Below, in pieces: positions 1 through 7,821 of a DNA stretch of 64,000 nucleotides. The position numbers and the translations under genes were made by a program. Location: assembly GCF_013410355.1 (NCBI RefSeq), contig NZ_JACCFI010000001.1:1488001-1552000 (forward strand), given 5' to 3'. The DNA is from Agromyces hippuratus (GTDB taxonomy: Bacteria > Actinomycetota > Actinomycetes > Actinomycetales > Microbacteriaceae). How positions within the stretch are numbered: the first letter of the stretch is position 1; the number at the start of each line of letters is the position of its first letter. Under the pieces are notes generated by a model. The model made no database searches, was not told the DNA's origin, and saw only the letters and a program-made list of their open reading frames with translations.

Positions 1-1
1 C

Positions 2-1462
2 ATCCGCCACTTCATCGACGGCGAGTTCGTCGACTCCGTCGGCGGCGAGACGTTCGACGTGCTCGACCCCGTGTCGAACGAGACCTACGTGCAGGCCGCC
101 GCCGGCCAGCAGGCCGACATCGACCTCGCCGTCGCCGCGGCGAAGCGCGCGTTCGACGATGGCCCCTGGCCCCGCATGCTCCCCCGCCAGCGCTCGCGCG
201 TGCTGCACCGCATCGCCGACCTCATCGAGGCCCGCGACGCCCGCCTCGCCGAACTCGAGACCTTCGACACCGGCCTGCCGATCACCCAGGCGCTCGGCCA
301 GGCGCAGCGCGCCGCCGAGAACTTCCGGTTCTTCGCCGACCTGATCGTCGCCCAGCGCGACGACACCTACAAGGTGCCCGGTCGCCAGGTGAACTACGTG
401 AACCGCAAGCCGATCGGCGTCGCCGGGCTCATCACGCCGTGGAACACCCCGTTCATGCTCGAGTCGTGGAAACTCGCCCCCGCGCTCGCGACCGGCAACA
501 CCGTGGTCCTGAAGCCCGCCGAGTTCACGCCGCTGTCGGCGTCGCTCTGGGCCGAGATCTTCCGCGAGGCGGGCGTGCCCGACGGTGTCTTCAACCTCGT
601 CAACGGCCTCGGCGAGGAAGCCGGCGACGCGCTCGTCAAGCACCCAGACGTGCCCCTCATCTCGTTCACCGGCGAGAGCCGCACCGGCCAGATCATCTTC
701 GGCAACGCGGCCCCGTTCCTGAAGGGCCTCTCGATGGAGCTCGGCGGCAAGTCGCCCGCCGTCGTCTTCGCCGACGCCGACATCGAGTCCGCGCTCGACG
801 CGACCGTCTTCGGCGTCTTCTCGCTGAACGGCGAGCGCTGCACCGCCGGCTCCCGCGTGCTCGTCGAGCGCCCGATCTACGAGGACTTCGTCGCCCGCTA
901 CGCCGCCCGCGCGAAGAACATCGTCGTCGGCGACCCGCACGACCCGAAGACCGAGGTCGGGGCGCTCGTGCACCCCGAGCACTACGAGAAGGTCATGTCG
1001 TACGTCGAGATCGGCAAGGGCGAGGGCCGCCTCGTCGCCGGCGGCGGTCGCCCCGAGGGCCTCGAGACCGGCAACTACGTGGCCCCCACGGTGTTCGCGG
1101 ATGTCTCGCCCGACGCCCGCATCTTCCAGGAGGAGATCTTCGGACCCGTCGTCGCGATCACCCCGTTCGACACCGACGAGGAGGCGCTCGAGCTCGCGAA
1201 CAACACGCGCTACGGGCTCGCCGCCTACATCTGGACGAACAACCTGAAGCGCGCCCACAACTTCGCCCAGTCGGTCGAGGCCGGCATGGTGTGGCTGAAC
1301 TCGAACAACGTGCGCGACCTCCGCACCCCCTTCGGCGGTGTCAAGGCCTCGGGCCTCGGGCACGAGGGCGGCTACCGCTCGATCGACTTCTACACCGACC
1401 AGCAGGCCGTGCACATCACGCTCAACGAGGCGCACTCGCCGCGCTTCGGCACCTCCAAGTAG
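2..1462 (+). CDS. hpaE: 5-carboxymethyl-2-hydroxymuconate semialdehyde dehydrogenase, 5' end outside window
   Basis: NAD-dependent aldehyde dehydrogenase that oxidises the ring-cleavage product of homoprotocatechuate in 4-hydroxyphenylacetate breakdown. The reading frame is open from base 2 (IRHFIDGEFVDS...), so the true start lies upstream and roughly 10-25 residues are missing; 486 codons are visible. The family motifs are present: the glutamate of MELGGKSP, the catalytic cysteine in NGERCTAGSR, and the C-terminal PFGGVKASG motif. The function within the aldehyde dehydrogenase superfamily is set mainly by the neighbour: a homoprotocatechuate dioxygenase gene starts 46 bases downstream on the same strand, as in hpa operons. 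A betaine- or other semialdehyde dehydrogenase is less likely. Cytoplasmic. Confidence 0.9.
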   Translation: MRHFIDGEFVDSVGGETFDVLDPVSNETYVQAAAGQQADIDLAVAAAKRAFDDGPWPRMLPRQRSRVLHRIADLIEARDARLAELETFDTGLPITQALGQAQRAAENFRFFADLIVAQRDDTYKVPGRQVNYVNRKPIGVAGLITPWNTPFMLESWKLAPALATGNTVVLKPAEFTPLSASLWAEIFREAGVPDGVFNLVNGLGEEAGDALVKHPDVPLISFTGESRTGQIIFGNAAPFLKGLSMELGGKSPAVVFADADIESALDATVFGVFSLNGERCTAGSRVLVERPIYEDFVARYAARAKNIVVGDPHDPKTEVGALVHPEHYEKVMSYVEIGKGEGRLVAGGGRPEGLETGNYVAPTVFADVSPDARIFQEEIFGPVVAITPFDTDEEALELANNTRYGLAAYIWTNNLKRAHNFAQSVEAGMVWLNSNNVRDLRTPFGGVKASGLGHEGGYRSIDFYTDQQAVHITLNEAHSPRFGTSK

Positions 1463-1508
1463 CGGCACCGGCCCCGCGACATCCGCTCAGAGAAGAGAAG
1501 GCACCATC

Positions 1509-2651
1509 ATGACCGAACCCGTCATCACCCCCGATTCGCCCGAACCCGTCGTGACGGCCGCCGACCCGGTGCCCGTGCCGGTGAACCGCATCCCGACGCC
1601 GAAGGCGCCCGCGCCCGACATCCTGCGCTGCGCGTACATGGAGCTCGTCGTCACCGACCTCGAAGCCAGCCGCAAGTTCTACGTCGACGTGCTCGACCTC
1701 ATCGTGACCGAGGAGGACGAGAACACCGTCTACCTCCGGTCGTTCGAGGAGTTCATCCACCACAACCTGGTGCTCCGCAAGGGCCCCGTCGCCGCCGTCG
1801 CCGCGTTCAGCTACCGCGTGCGCAGCCCCGAAGACCTCGACAAGGCCGTCGCCTTCTACGAGGAGCTCGGCTGCCGCGTCGAGCGTCGCGCCGAAGGATG
1901 GACGAAGGGCATCGGCGACTCCGTGCGCGTCGAGGACCCGCTGGGCTTCCCGTACGAGTTCTTCTACGACGTCGAGCACGTCGAGCGGCTCGCCTGGCGC
2001 TACGACCTGTACACGCCAGGTGCGCTCGTGCGTCTCGACCACTTCAACCAGGTCACGCCCGACGTGCCCCGCGCCGTCGCCTACATGGAGGACCTCGGCT
2101 TCCGCGTCACGGAGGACATCCAGGACGAGGCCGGCACCACCTACGCGGCCTGGATGCGTCGCAAGCCCACCGTGCACGACACCGCCATGACCGGTGGCGA
2201 CGGCCCGCGCATGCACCACGTCGCGTTCGCCACGCACGAGAAGCACAACATCATCGCGATCTGCGACAAACTCGGTGCCCTCCGCCGCTCCGACGCCATC
2301 GAGCGCGGCCCGGGCCGTCATGGTGTCTCGAACGCGTTCTACCTGTACCTGCGCGACCCCGACGGCCACCGCGTCGAGATCTACACGCAGGACTACTACA
2401 CGGGCGACCCCGACAACCCCGTCGTCACGTGGGACGTGCACGACAACCAGCGCCGCGACTGGTGGGGCAACCCCGTCGTGCCGAGCTGGTACACGGATGC
2501 CTCGCTCGTGCTCGACCTCGACGGCAACCCGAAGGCCGTGGTCGCCCGCACCGACTCCTCCGAGATGGAGGTCACGATCGGCGCCGACGGCTTCTCGTAC
2601 ACCCGCAAGGGCGACGAGGAGCAGGGCTTCAAGCTCGGCAACACGCTGTAG
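1509..2651 (+). CDS. hpaD: 3,4-dihydroxyphenylacetate (homoprotocatechuate) 2,3-dioxygenase
   Basis: Extradiol dioxygenase that opens the ring of 3,4-dihydroxyphenylacetate, just before HpaE in the pathway. The 380-residue protein has two vicinal-oxygen-chelate modules. The likely metal ligands are His178 (LDHFNQ), His237 (MHHVAF) and Glu290 (HRVEIYTQDYYTGDP); their spacing matches the ligands of the Brevibacterium/Arthrobacter Fe/Mn enzymes with a constant offset of 23. The Tyr-rich C-terminal lid region typical of that group is also present. The first 35 residues are proline/valine-rich and look like a lineage-specific extension. The ATG at 1509 follows an AGAGAAGAGAAGG purine run. It ends the operon: a strong hairpin follows directly. 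Confidence 0.95.
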   Translation: MTEPVITPDSPEPVVTAADPVPVPVNRIPTPKAPAPDILRCAYMELVVTDLEASRKFYVDVLDLIVTEEDENTVYLRSFEEFIHHNLVLRKGPVAAVAAFSYRVRSPEDLDKAVAFYEELGCRVERRAEGWTKGIGDSVRVEDPLGFPYEFFYDVEHVERLAWRYDLYTPGALVRLDHFNQVTPDVPRAVAYMEDLGFRVTEDIQDEAGTTYAAWMRRKPTVHDTAMTGGDGPRMHHVAFATHEKHNIIAICDKLGALRRSDAIERGPGRHGVSNAFYLYLRDPDGHRVEIYTQDYYTGDPDNPVVTWDVHDNQRRDWWGNPVVPSWYTDASLVLDLDGNPKAVVARTDSSEMEVTIGADGFSYTRKGDEEQGFKLGNTL

Positions 2652-2670
2652 GAGCCCGCAAACGCGACGA

Positions 2671-2709
2671 CGCCGCCCGGCGCCCGGGATCTCCGGGTGC
2701 CGGGCGGCG
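2671..2709 (+). terminator. GC-rich terminator hairpin after hpaD
   Basis: A 17-bp stem (2671-2687 with 2693-2709, one G.T pair) closes a 5-base GATCT loop 20 bases after the hpaD stop. There is almost no T-run, as is common in high-GC actinobacteria. It lies between convergent genes and could serve both strands. Confidence 0.8.
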
Positions 2710-2767
2710 TTCGCGTGTCCAGGGCGTGCGGCGTGCGCCGCCCGGACCCGCATGCCCGGAATCGACC

Positions 2768-4513
2768 TCAGTCGATCGCGAGCTCCGCGATCGACCACGG
2801 CGGCACCGGCAGGAATCCGTGCGCCGTCAGGTCGACGGAGATCGACGCCGCGCCGAGCGCCTCGCCCGTGAGGACCGTGAGCCCCGCCGTCACCGGCGCC
2901 GACGCGCTGCTCCGGTAGGCGAGCTGCCCTGCCCCCGACGCGTTCAGCACGACGAGTCGGCGCACCCCCTCGAGCGCGAGGTCGACGACGCTGGCCCCGT
3001 AGGCCGCGACGAAGAGCGTGTCGCCGAGCCGGGCGGCCGCCGTCGGATACCCGTCGATCGGCAGGCCGGCGGTGATCTCGCCGTCGAGCAGCACGTCGCG
3101 CAGCTCGCGCCACACCCGGAGCACCGCGGCGACCTCGGCACGGTGCGACGCCGGGAGCGACGCCAGCGGCATCGAGATCTGGGGCACGCCGAAGAACGCG
3201 CCGAACAGCTGCCGCACCGCGGCATCGGGCGACGCCGTCGGATCCCACATGATGGGGTCGGCGTGCACGATCTGCCCGTTCGCGAGCAGGCGCAGGTCGA
3301 GGATCGACCGGCGGTTCTGGACCGCGTCGGCCGGGCAGTCGTCGGCACGCACGACATCGGCGTACGACGCGACAGCCGGTGACACGTACGGCTGGCGGAA
3401 CTCGATCAGGGCACCCGGACGCTCGAGATCGACGACGTCGGCGACGCCGCGGAGCAGCACCGTCATCGCCTCGCCCACGTCGGCGAGGTCGCCGGTCGAC
3501 GGCTCGCCCGCGTAGACCATGGCGTTGTTCAGGAAATCGATCTTGAGCCCGTCGAGGTCGTAGTCGCGCACGAGCCGCGCGCACGTCTCGACGAGGTGCG
3601 CTCGCACCTCGGGGTGCCTCGGGTCGAGCACCCACGCTCGAAGGCCGTCGGAGTAGTGCCTGGCGAAACCGCGCAGGCGCGCGAACGCCTCGCTCTGCTC
3701 GCCGAGCAGGAGCGGCGCGATCCAGAGCACGACGTCGAGTCCGCGCGCGTGGAGCCGACCCGAGAATGCGGCGAGGTCGGGGAACTTCGCCTCGTCCGGC
3801 ACCCAGTCGCCGCAACCCGCGTACCACCGGCCGTCGCCGAAGCGCTGCCAGCCGTCGTCGATGAAGACCGAGCGGCAACCGAGTTCCGCTGCGACCGCGA
3901 CGTCGGCCTCGATCACCTGCTCGGAGATGCGCTGCGAGTGGGCGTACCAGGTCGAGTACACCGGCTCTCGCGATGCCGTCGACGGCGGCCGGACCGGCAG
4001 ATCGGCGCGCACCGCCTCCGAGACCGCGCGCACCGCACGCGCATACGGCATCGCCTCGCCCACGACCACGAGGTCGAGTCCGGACTCGAGTTCGGCCAGG
4101 CGCCCCTCGATCGGCAGGCGCACGACGAAGGTCTTCTCCTCCTCCGAGACGCCGAACTGCAGCTCGCCCTCGTGCACGAGGCAGTCGAAGCCGAAGGCGA
4201 GCCTGCTGCTGCCGTCGGCATCGTAGAGCGCTCCGATCGGGGCGGACCGCACCGCGCTGAAGGCGTCGCGCCCAGCCCAGTCGGCCGGGAGGCCGCGGCC
4301 GCCCGAGAGCCCCGGGTTCCAGTACCCGGCGGCATCGCCGAGCGGCAGCTCGAGCACGACCTGACCCTCGCCCTGCATCGCGAGGCGGATCCTCACGAGT
4401 CCGCCGTCCTCACCCTGCCCGGACACCCGCACCGCGCCCCCGGTGCCGAGGCGGATGCCCCTGGGGAGCTCGGTCCACTCGATGAGCGAGAGGTGGTGGT
4501 CTTCAAGTAGCAC
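2768..4513 (-). CDS. GH36-like alpha-galactosidase (glycoside hydrolase family 36 clan D)
   Basis: Predicted intracellular alpha-galactosidase of 581 residues. After a beta-rich N-terminal half, the barrel carries FIDDGWQ, GLDVVLWIAP, the nucleophile aspartate in LKIDFLNN and a second acidic motif VRADDCPAD. It diverges from the canonical GH36 enzyme encoded at 7822, so its linkage preference may differ. The GTG at 4513 was chosen because TAGGAG lies 8 bases upstream; it starts 11 bases after the upstream permease stop, so the gene is the last of the transporter operon. Reading in from farther upstream would overlap the permease. No signal peptide is visible. The exact substrate (melibiose, raffinose or a galactosyl glycoside) is inference. 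Confidence 0.8.
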   Translation of the reverse strand: MLLEDHHLSLIEWTELPRGIRLGTGGAVRVSGQGEDGGLVRIRLAMQGEGQVVLELPLGDAAGYWNPGLSGGRGLPADWAGRDAFSAVRSAPIGALYDADGSSRLAFGFDCLVHEGELQFGVSEEEKTFVVRLPIEGRLAELESGLDLVVVGEAMPYARAVRAVSEAVRADLPVRPPSTASREPVYSTWYAHSQRISEQVIEADVAVAAELGCRSVFIDDGWQRFGDGRWYAGCGDWVPDEAKFPDLAAFSGRLHARGLDVVLWIAPLLLGEQSEAFARLRGFARHYSDGLRAWVLDPRHPEVRAHLVETCARLVRDYDLDGLKIDFLNNAMVYAGEPSTGDLADVGEAMTVLLRGVADVVDLERPGALIEFRQPYVSPAVASYADVVRADDCPADAVQNRRSILDLRLLANGQIVHADPIMWDPTASPDAAVRQLFGAFFGVPQISMPLASLPASHRAEVAAVLRVWRELRDVLLDGEITAGLPIDGYPTAAARLGDTLFVAAYGASVVDLALEGVRRLVVLNASGAGQLAYRSSASAPVTAGLTVLTGEALGAASISVDLTAHGFLPVPPWSIAELAID

Positions 4514-4524
4514 GTGCAGAACTC

Positions 4525-5370
4525 CTATTGCTTGACTGCGCCGGCGAGGATGCCGGCGACGAAATGGCGCTGCAGGAACAGGAACAGCACCAGGATCGGC
4601 AGCACCGACAGGAGCGTGCCCGTCATCAGCTGGCCGTAGTCCGTGGTGCCGATGCCCTGCAGCGAGGCGAGCGAGACGGGGATGGTGAACGACTCGGGAG
4701 TGCGCAGCACGACGAGCGGGTAGACGAACTCGTTCCACTGGCCGAGGAACAGGAAGATCGCGAGGGCCGCGATCGCGGGCCGCACCGTGGGCAGCACGAT
4801 GCGGCTGAACACCCGGAACTCCCCCGCACCGTCGACCCGGGCGGCCTGCAGCAGCTCGTCGGGCACGGCCAGCATCGTCTGGCGCATCAGGAAGATGCCG
4901 AACGGCATCGCGAGACTCGGCAGGATCAGGGCCTGATAGGTGTCGAGCCAGCCGAGGGTCACCATGATCTGGAACAACGGCACGAGCGTCACCTGCGAGG
5001 GCAGCGCGAGCGTGACCAATACCGCGCCGAAAAGCACGCCGCGCCCGCGGAACTCGAACTTCGCGAACGCGTAGCCGGCTGCGGTGCAGACGACCAGGCC
5101 GAGCACGGTGTACACGGAAGCGATGAGCACCGAATTGCCGATCGCCCGGCCGAACAGGGTCTCGGTCAACAGGCCCGAGAGGTTGTCGAAGAACGCGGGG
5201 CCGGGCAGCAGGTTCGGCGGCGAGGCGAAGATCTCGCTCGAGGGATACGTCGTCGCGATGAGGAGCCAGTAGAACGGCAGGATCATCACGACGCTTCCCG
5301 CGGCGATCACCGTCGTCAGCACGAGTGACCTGGTGCGTCGGCCGCGGACTCCGACCAGTGCGTCGGTCAT
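4525..5370 (-). CDS. carbohydrate ABC transporter permease, MalG type
   Basis: Inner-membrane permease of 281 residues with about six membrane segments, the first at LTTVIAAGSVVMILPFYWLL. The EAA loop that docks the ATPase reads QAARVDGAGEFRVFSRIVLP. The chosen ATG at 5370 has AAGGAG 8 bases upstream and overlaps the stop of the MalF-type permease by four bases (ATGA), so the two are translationally coupled. With the binding protein at 6365-7714 it forms a CUT1-type sugar importer; there is no ATPase gene in the cluster, so a shared MsiK/UgpC-like ATPase is expected from another locus. Galactoside import is inferred from the GH36 genes on both sides. Confidence 0.9.
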   Translation of the reverse strand: MTDALVGVRGRRTRSLVLTTVIAAGSVVMILPFYWLLIATTYPSSEIFASPPNLLPGPAFFDNLSGLLTETLFGRAIGNSVLIASVYTVLGLVVCTAAGYAFAKFEFRGRGVLFGAVLVTLALPSQVTLVPLFQIMVTLGWLDTYQALILPSLAMPFGIFLMRQTMLAVPDELLQAARVDGAGEFRVFSRIVLPTVRPAIAALAIFLFLGQWNEFVYPLVVLRTPESFTIPVSLASLQGIGTTDYGQLMTGTLLSVLPILVLFLFLQRHFVAGILAGAVKQ

Positions 5371-6356
5371 CGGGTCTTCTCCTTGAAGAGGCGGAACTGG
5401 ATGAGCGAGATCACGGCGATGATGAGCGTGAGCGCATACCCGATCGCCGAGGCGTACCCGAAGTCGAAGTACCGGAACCCGTTCTGGTAGAGGTACATGC
5501 CGATCGTCAGCGTCGCGTTGTCGGGGCCGCCGTTGGTCAGCACGTACGGCTCGTCGAAGAGCTGGAGCGTGCCGATCGTCGAGAGGATCACGGTGAGCAG
5601 CAGCGCGGGTCGCAGCCCGGGCATCGTGATGTTCCAGAACCGCTGCCACCCGTTGGCGCCGTCGACCTGGGCGGCTTCGTAGAGCTCACCCGGGATCGAC
5701 TGGAGCTGCGCGAGGTAGATGATCGCGTTCTGACCCGTGTAGTGCCAGGTCATCGCGAGCACGATCGAGATCTTCGCCCAGAACGGGTCGACGAGCCATG
5801 GGATCGGACCGATGCCGACCGCGCCGAGCATCTCGTTGACGATGCCGTCTCCCGAGTCGAACAGCGCCCGGAAGAGGATGCCGTAGGCGACGAGGCCCAT
5901 GACGATCGGAACGAAATAGGTGGTGCGCCAGAACGCACGCCATTTGAGCAGCATCGAATTGAACGCGACCGACAGCACGATGCCGAGAGCGAGCATGAGC
6001 GGCACCTGCACGACGAGGATGAGGACCGTGTTGCCGAGCGCGGTGTAGAACAGGGGGTCCTGCGCGAGGCGGATGTAGTTGTCGAGGCCGACGAAGGCGG
6101 TGACCCCGCCGACGTTCTGCGTCAGGCTGACCCAGAAGGCGGAGAGGTACGGATAGAGCTTGAAGGCCAGGAACAACAGGATCGTGGGCAGCAGGAACAG
6201 GTACGGCGTGAGCCGGGGGTGGCCGATCGAGGAACGGCGGCGGCGGGACGGTGGACGACGACGGTCGGTGGCCGGCCGCGCGTCAACGGTCTCGAGGAGT
6301 GCATTCACGTTGGATCGCTTCGTCAGGGGGTGCGCCGGCGGGTCGCGCCGACGCAC
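5367..6356 (-). CDS. carbohydrate ABC transporter permease, MalF type
   Basis: Partner of the MalG-type permease. The 329-residue reading has an Arg-rich N-terminus followed by membrane segments beginning at LTPYLFLLPTILLFLAF, and the EAA loop EAAQVDGANGWQRFWNITMPG. The start is uncertain: a GTG at 6356 lies 8 bases after the binding-protein stop but has a poor ribosome site; a GTG at 6308 (VNALLETVD) would remove 16 residues without touching the first membrane segment. Gene order binding protein, MalF, MalG is the usual one for CUT1 importers. Confidence 0.88.
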   Translation of the reverse strand: MRRRDPPAHPLTKRSNVNALLETVDARPATDRRRPPSRRRRSSIGHPRLTPYLFLLPTILLFLAFKLYPYLSAFWVSLTQNVGGVTAFVGLDNYIRLAQDPLFYTALGNTVLILVVQVPLMLALGIVLSVAFNSMLLKWRAFWRTTYFVPIVMGLVAYGILFRALFDSGDGIVNEMLGAVGIGPIPWLVDPFWAKISIVLAMTWHYTGQNAIIYLAQLQSIPGELYEAAQVDGANGWQRFWNITMPGLRPALLLTVILSTIGTLQLFDEPYVLTNGGPDNATLTIGMYLYQNGFRYFDFGYASAIGYALTLIIAVISLIQFRLFKEKTR

Positions 6357-6364
6357 CCGGCCGG

Positions 6365-7714
6365 TCAGTCGGACGCGAGCTTGCGGTTCGTCTGCTGCGC
6401 CACCTGTTCGGCGGCCTCATTCAGCGCTTCCTCGGGGTCGGCCCCCGAGAGCAGCACGCGCGTCTGCGCGTCGGTGAGGGCCTTCAGCGCCCGTGCGTAG
6501 TCGCTCGTGTAGTTGACGACGGGGGTGTCCTGCGCCAGCTCGGCGATGAAGATCGCGTTCGGCGACTGCCCGTTGAAGTACTCGCTCGGTTCGGCGAAGC
6601 CCTCGGATTCGAGCATCGGCTTGTAGCCGGGGAACATGCCTCCGCCGTCGTAGACGACCTCCTGGCCCTCGAGCGTGCCGAGCGCGAAGTTCACGAACTC
6701 CCACGCCGTGCGCTGGTTCTTGCTCTCGGTCGGAATCGAGAGGTAGGTTCCGCCGTTCACCGCCGCAGTGATGCCACCGGGCTCGACGGCCGGTGGGAGG
6801 CGAACACCCCAGTTTCCGGCCATGTCCGGCGCCTCGTTCTCCATGACGCCGGCCATCCAGCCGCCCGACGGCATGATCGCGACGTCGGTCTCGCCACGGA
6901 GCGAGGCGAGCAGCGTGTCCCAGCTGCCCTGTTCGTCGCCGACGATGCCGAGGTCGTTCGCCTTCTTGATGAGTTCGAGGGAGTGCACGCCCGCCTCGCT
7001 GTTCATCGTGATCTCGCCCTGCTCATCGAAGTAGAACGAGCCCTGCAGTGCAGTGAGGAGCTGCCAGAGTCCGGCGGAATCGGCCGCAGACGCCGCCTTG
7101 TCCTGGTTGTAGAGGTTGACGCCGGTCTTCTCCTTGATCGTGACGCCCGCCTCGAGAAGCTGGTCCCACGTCTCGATCGAGTCGATGTCGACGCCGGCCT
7201 GCTCGAAGATGTCGGTCCGATAGAAGAAGCCGGTCGCGTTGACCTCGTACGGGATGCCGTAGACGGCTCCGTCGGCGCCGGACCCGCTCTTCCACGCCCC
7301 CGACGGGAACTCGTCGGCGAGCTCGTCTGCGCCGAAGTCGCGCAGGTCCACGAGCTCGCCGGGGAACTTCTCGACGTAGTTGCCCATGTAGTCGATGCCG
7401 ATGTTCAGCACGTCGGGCAGGCCGGAGCCTCCCGCGGCCATGCCGGTCGTGATCTTCTCCCAGATCGCCGGGTTGCCGACATCCTGCACATCGATCTCGA
7501 CATCGGGATGGAGTTCCTGGAAGGCGGGAATCGCCGCCTTGAGCCCGTCACCCGGAGCATCCCACGTCCAGATCGTGATCTTGCCCGCCACCTCGCCATC
7601 GGTTGCGCTGTCGTCGGCCGATGGCGCCGAGCATCCGACGAGTGCCGCAACTGCAGCGATGGCGGTTGCTGTGACCGCCACCCCGCGTGATCGCTTGTTC
7701 AACGTGAACCTCAT
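6365..7714 (-). CDS. extracellular sugar-binding lipoprotein of ABC transporter
   Basis: Family 1 solute-binding protein of 449 residues. The signal sequence MRFTLNKRSRGVAVTATAIA ends in the lipobox LVGC, predicting lipid attachment at Cys28. The mature domain has the IWTWDAPGDG and TAWEFVNF patterns common to maltose/raffinose-type binding proteins. The ATG at 7714 has AAAGGA nine bases upstream; an upstream in-frame ATG would precede that site and is rejected. It is the first gene of the minus-strand arm, transcribed divergently from the GH36 gene at 7822 across a 107-base gap. Ligand assignment to alpha-galactosides rests on context. Confidence 0.9.
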   Translation of the reverse strand: MRFTLNKRSRGVAVTATAIAAVAALVGCSAPSADDSATDGEVAGKITIWTWDAPGDGLKAAIPAFQELHPDVEIDVQDVGNPAIWEKITTGMAAGGSGLPDVLNIGIDYMGNYVEKFPGELVDLRDFGADELADEFPSGAWKSGSGADGAVYGIPYEVNATGFFYRTDIFEQAGVDIDSIETWDQLLEAGVTIKEKTGVNLYNQDKAASAADSAGLWQLLTALQGSFYFDEQGEITMNSEAGVHSLELIKKANDLGIVGDEQGSWDTLLASLRGETDVAIMPSGGWMAGVMENEAPDMAGNWGVRLPPAVEPGGITAAVNGGTYLSIPTESKNQRTAWEFVNFALGTLEGQEVVYDGGGMFPGYKPMLESEGFAEPSEYFNGQSPNAIFIAELAQDTPVVNYTSDYARALKALTDAQTRVLLSGADPEEALNEAAEQVAQQTNRKLASD

Positions 7715-7821
7715 TGTTCGCAGTCCTTTCTCGGTGAGTCGCGTCATCGGCGACTCGGCGACAGTAACATATTGCTCGTATATATGCAGCAGGAGTCTGC
7801 AAACTTGCAACGGAGGCAAAC
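7715..7821. promoter_or_regulatory. divergent promoter region of the alpha-galactoside cluster, with a small dyad
   Basis: This gap is markedly AT-richer than its surroundings (AACATATTGCTCGTATATATGC near 7766-7787) and must hold promoters for both arms. A dyad TGCAA-AC-TTGCA sits at 7798-7809, immediately before the CGGAGG ribosome site (7811-7816) of the GH36 gene. It is a candidate operator for the LacI-type regulator encoded at 11401, but no second copy near that gene was found, so the link is weak. Confidence 0.45.

Noticed and set aside
1422..3878. An 818-codon open frame antisense to hpaD and to the hpaE end
   Set aside because: Its product is an Arg/Ala/Val-rich low-complexity sequence without motifs. 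Long antisense frames are expected when third positions are nearly all G or C.
4525..4738. A 75-residue N-terminal extension of the GH36-like enzyme reaching to 4738
   Set aside because: It would lie inside the permease gene in another frame; the GTG at 4513 has an AGGAG site and correct spacing.
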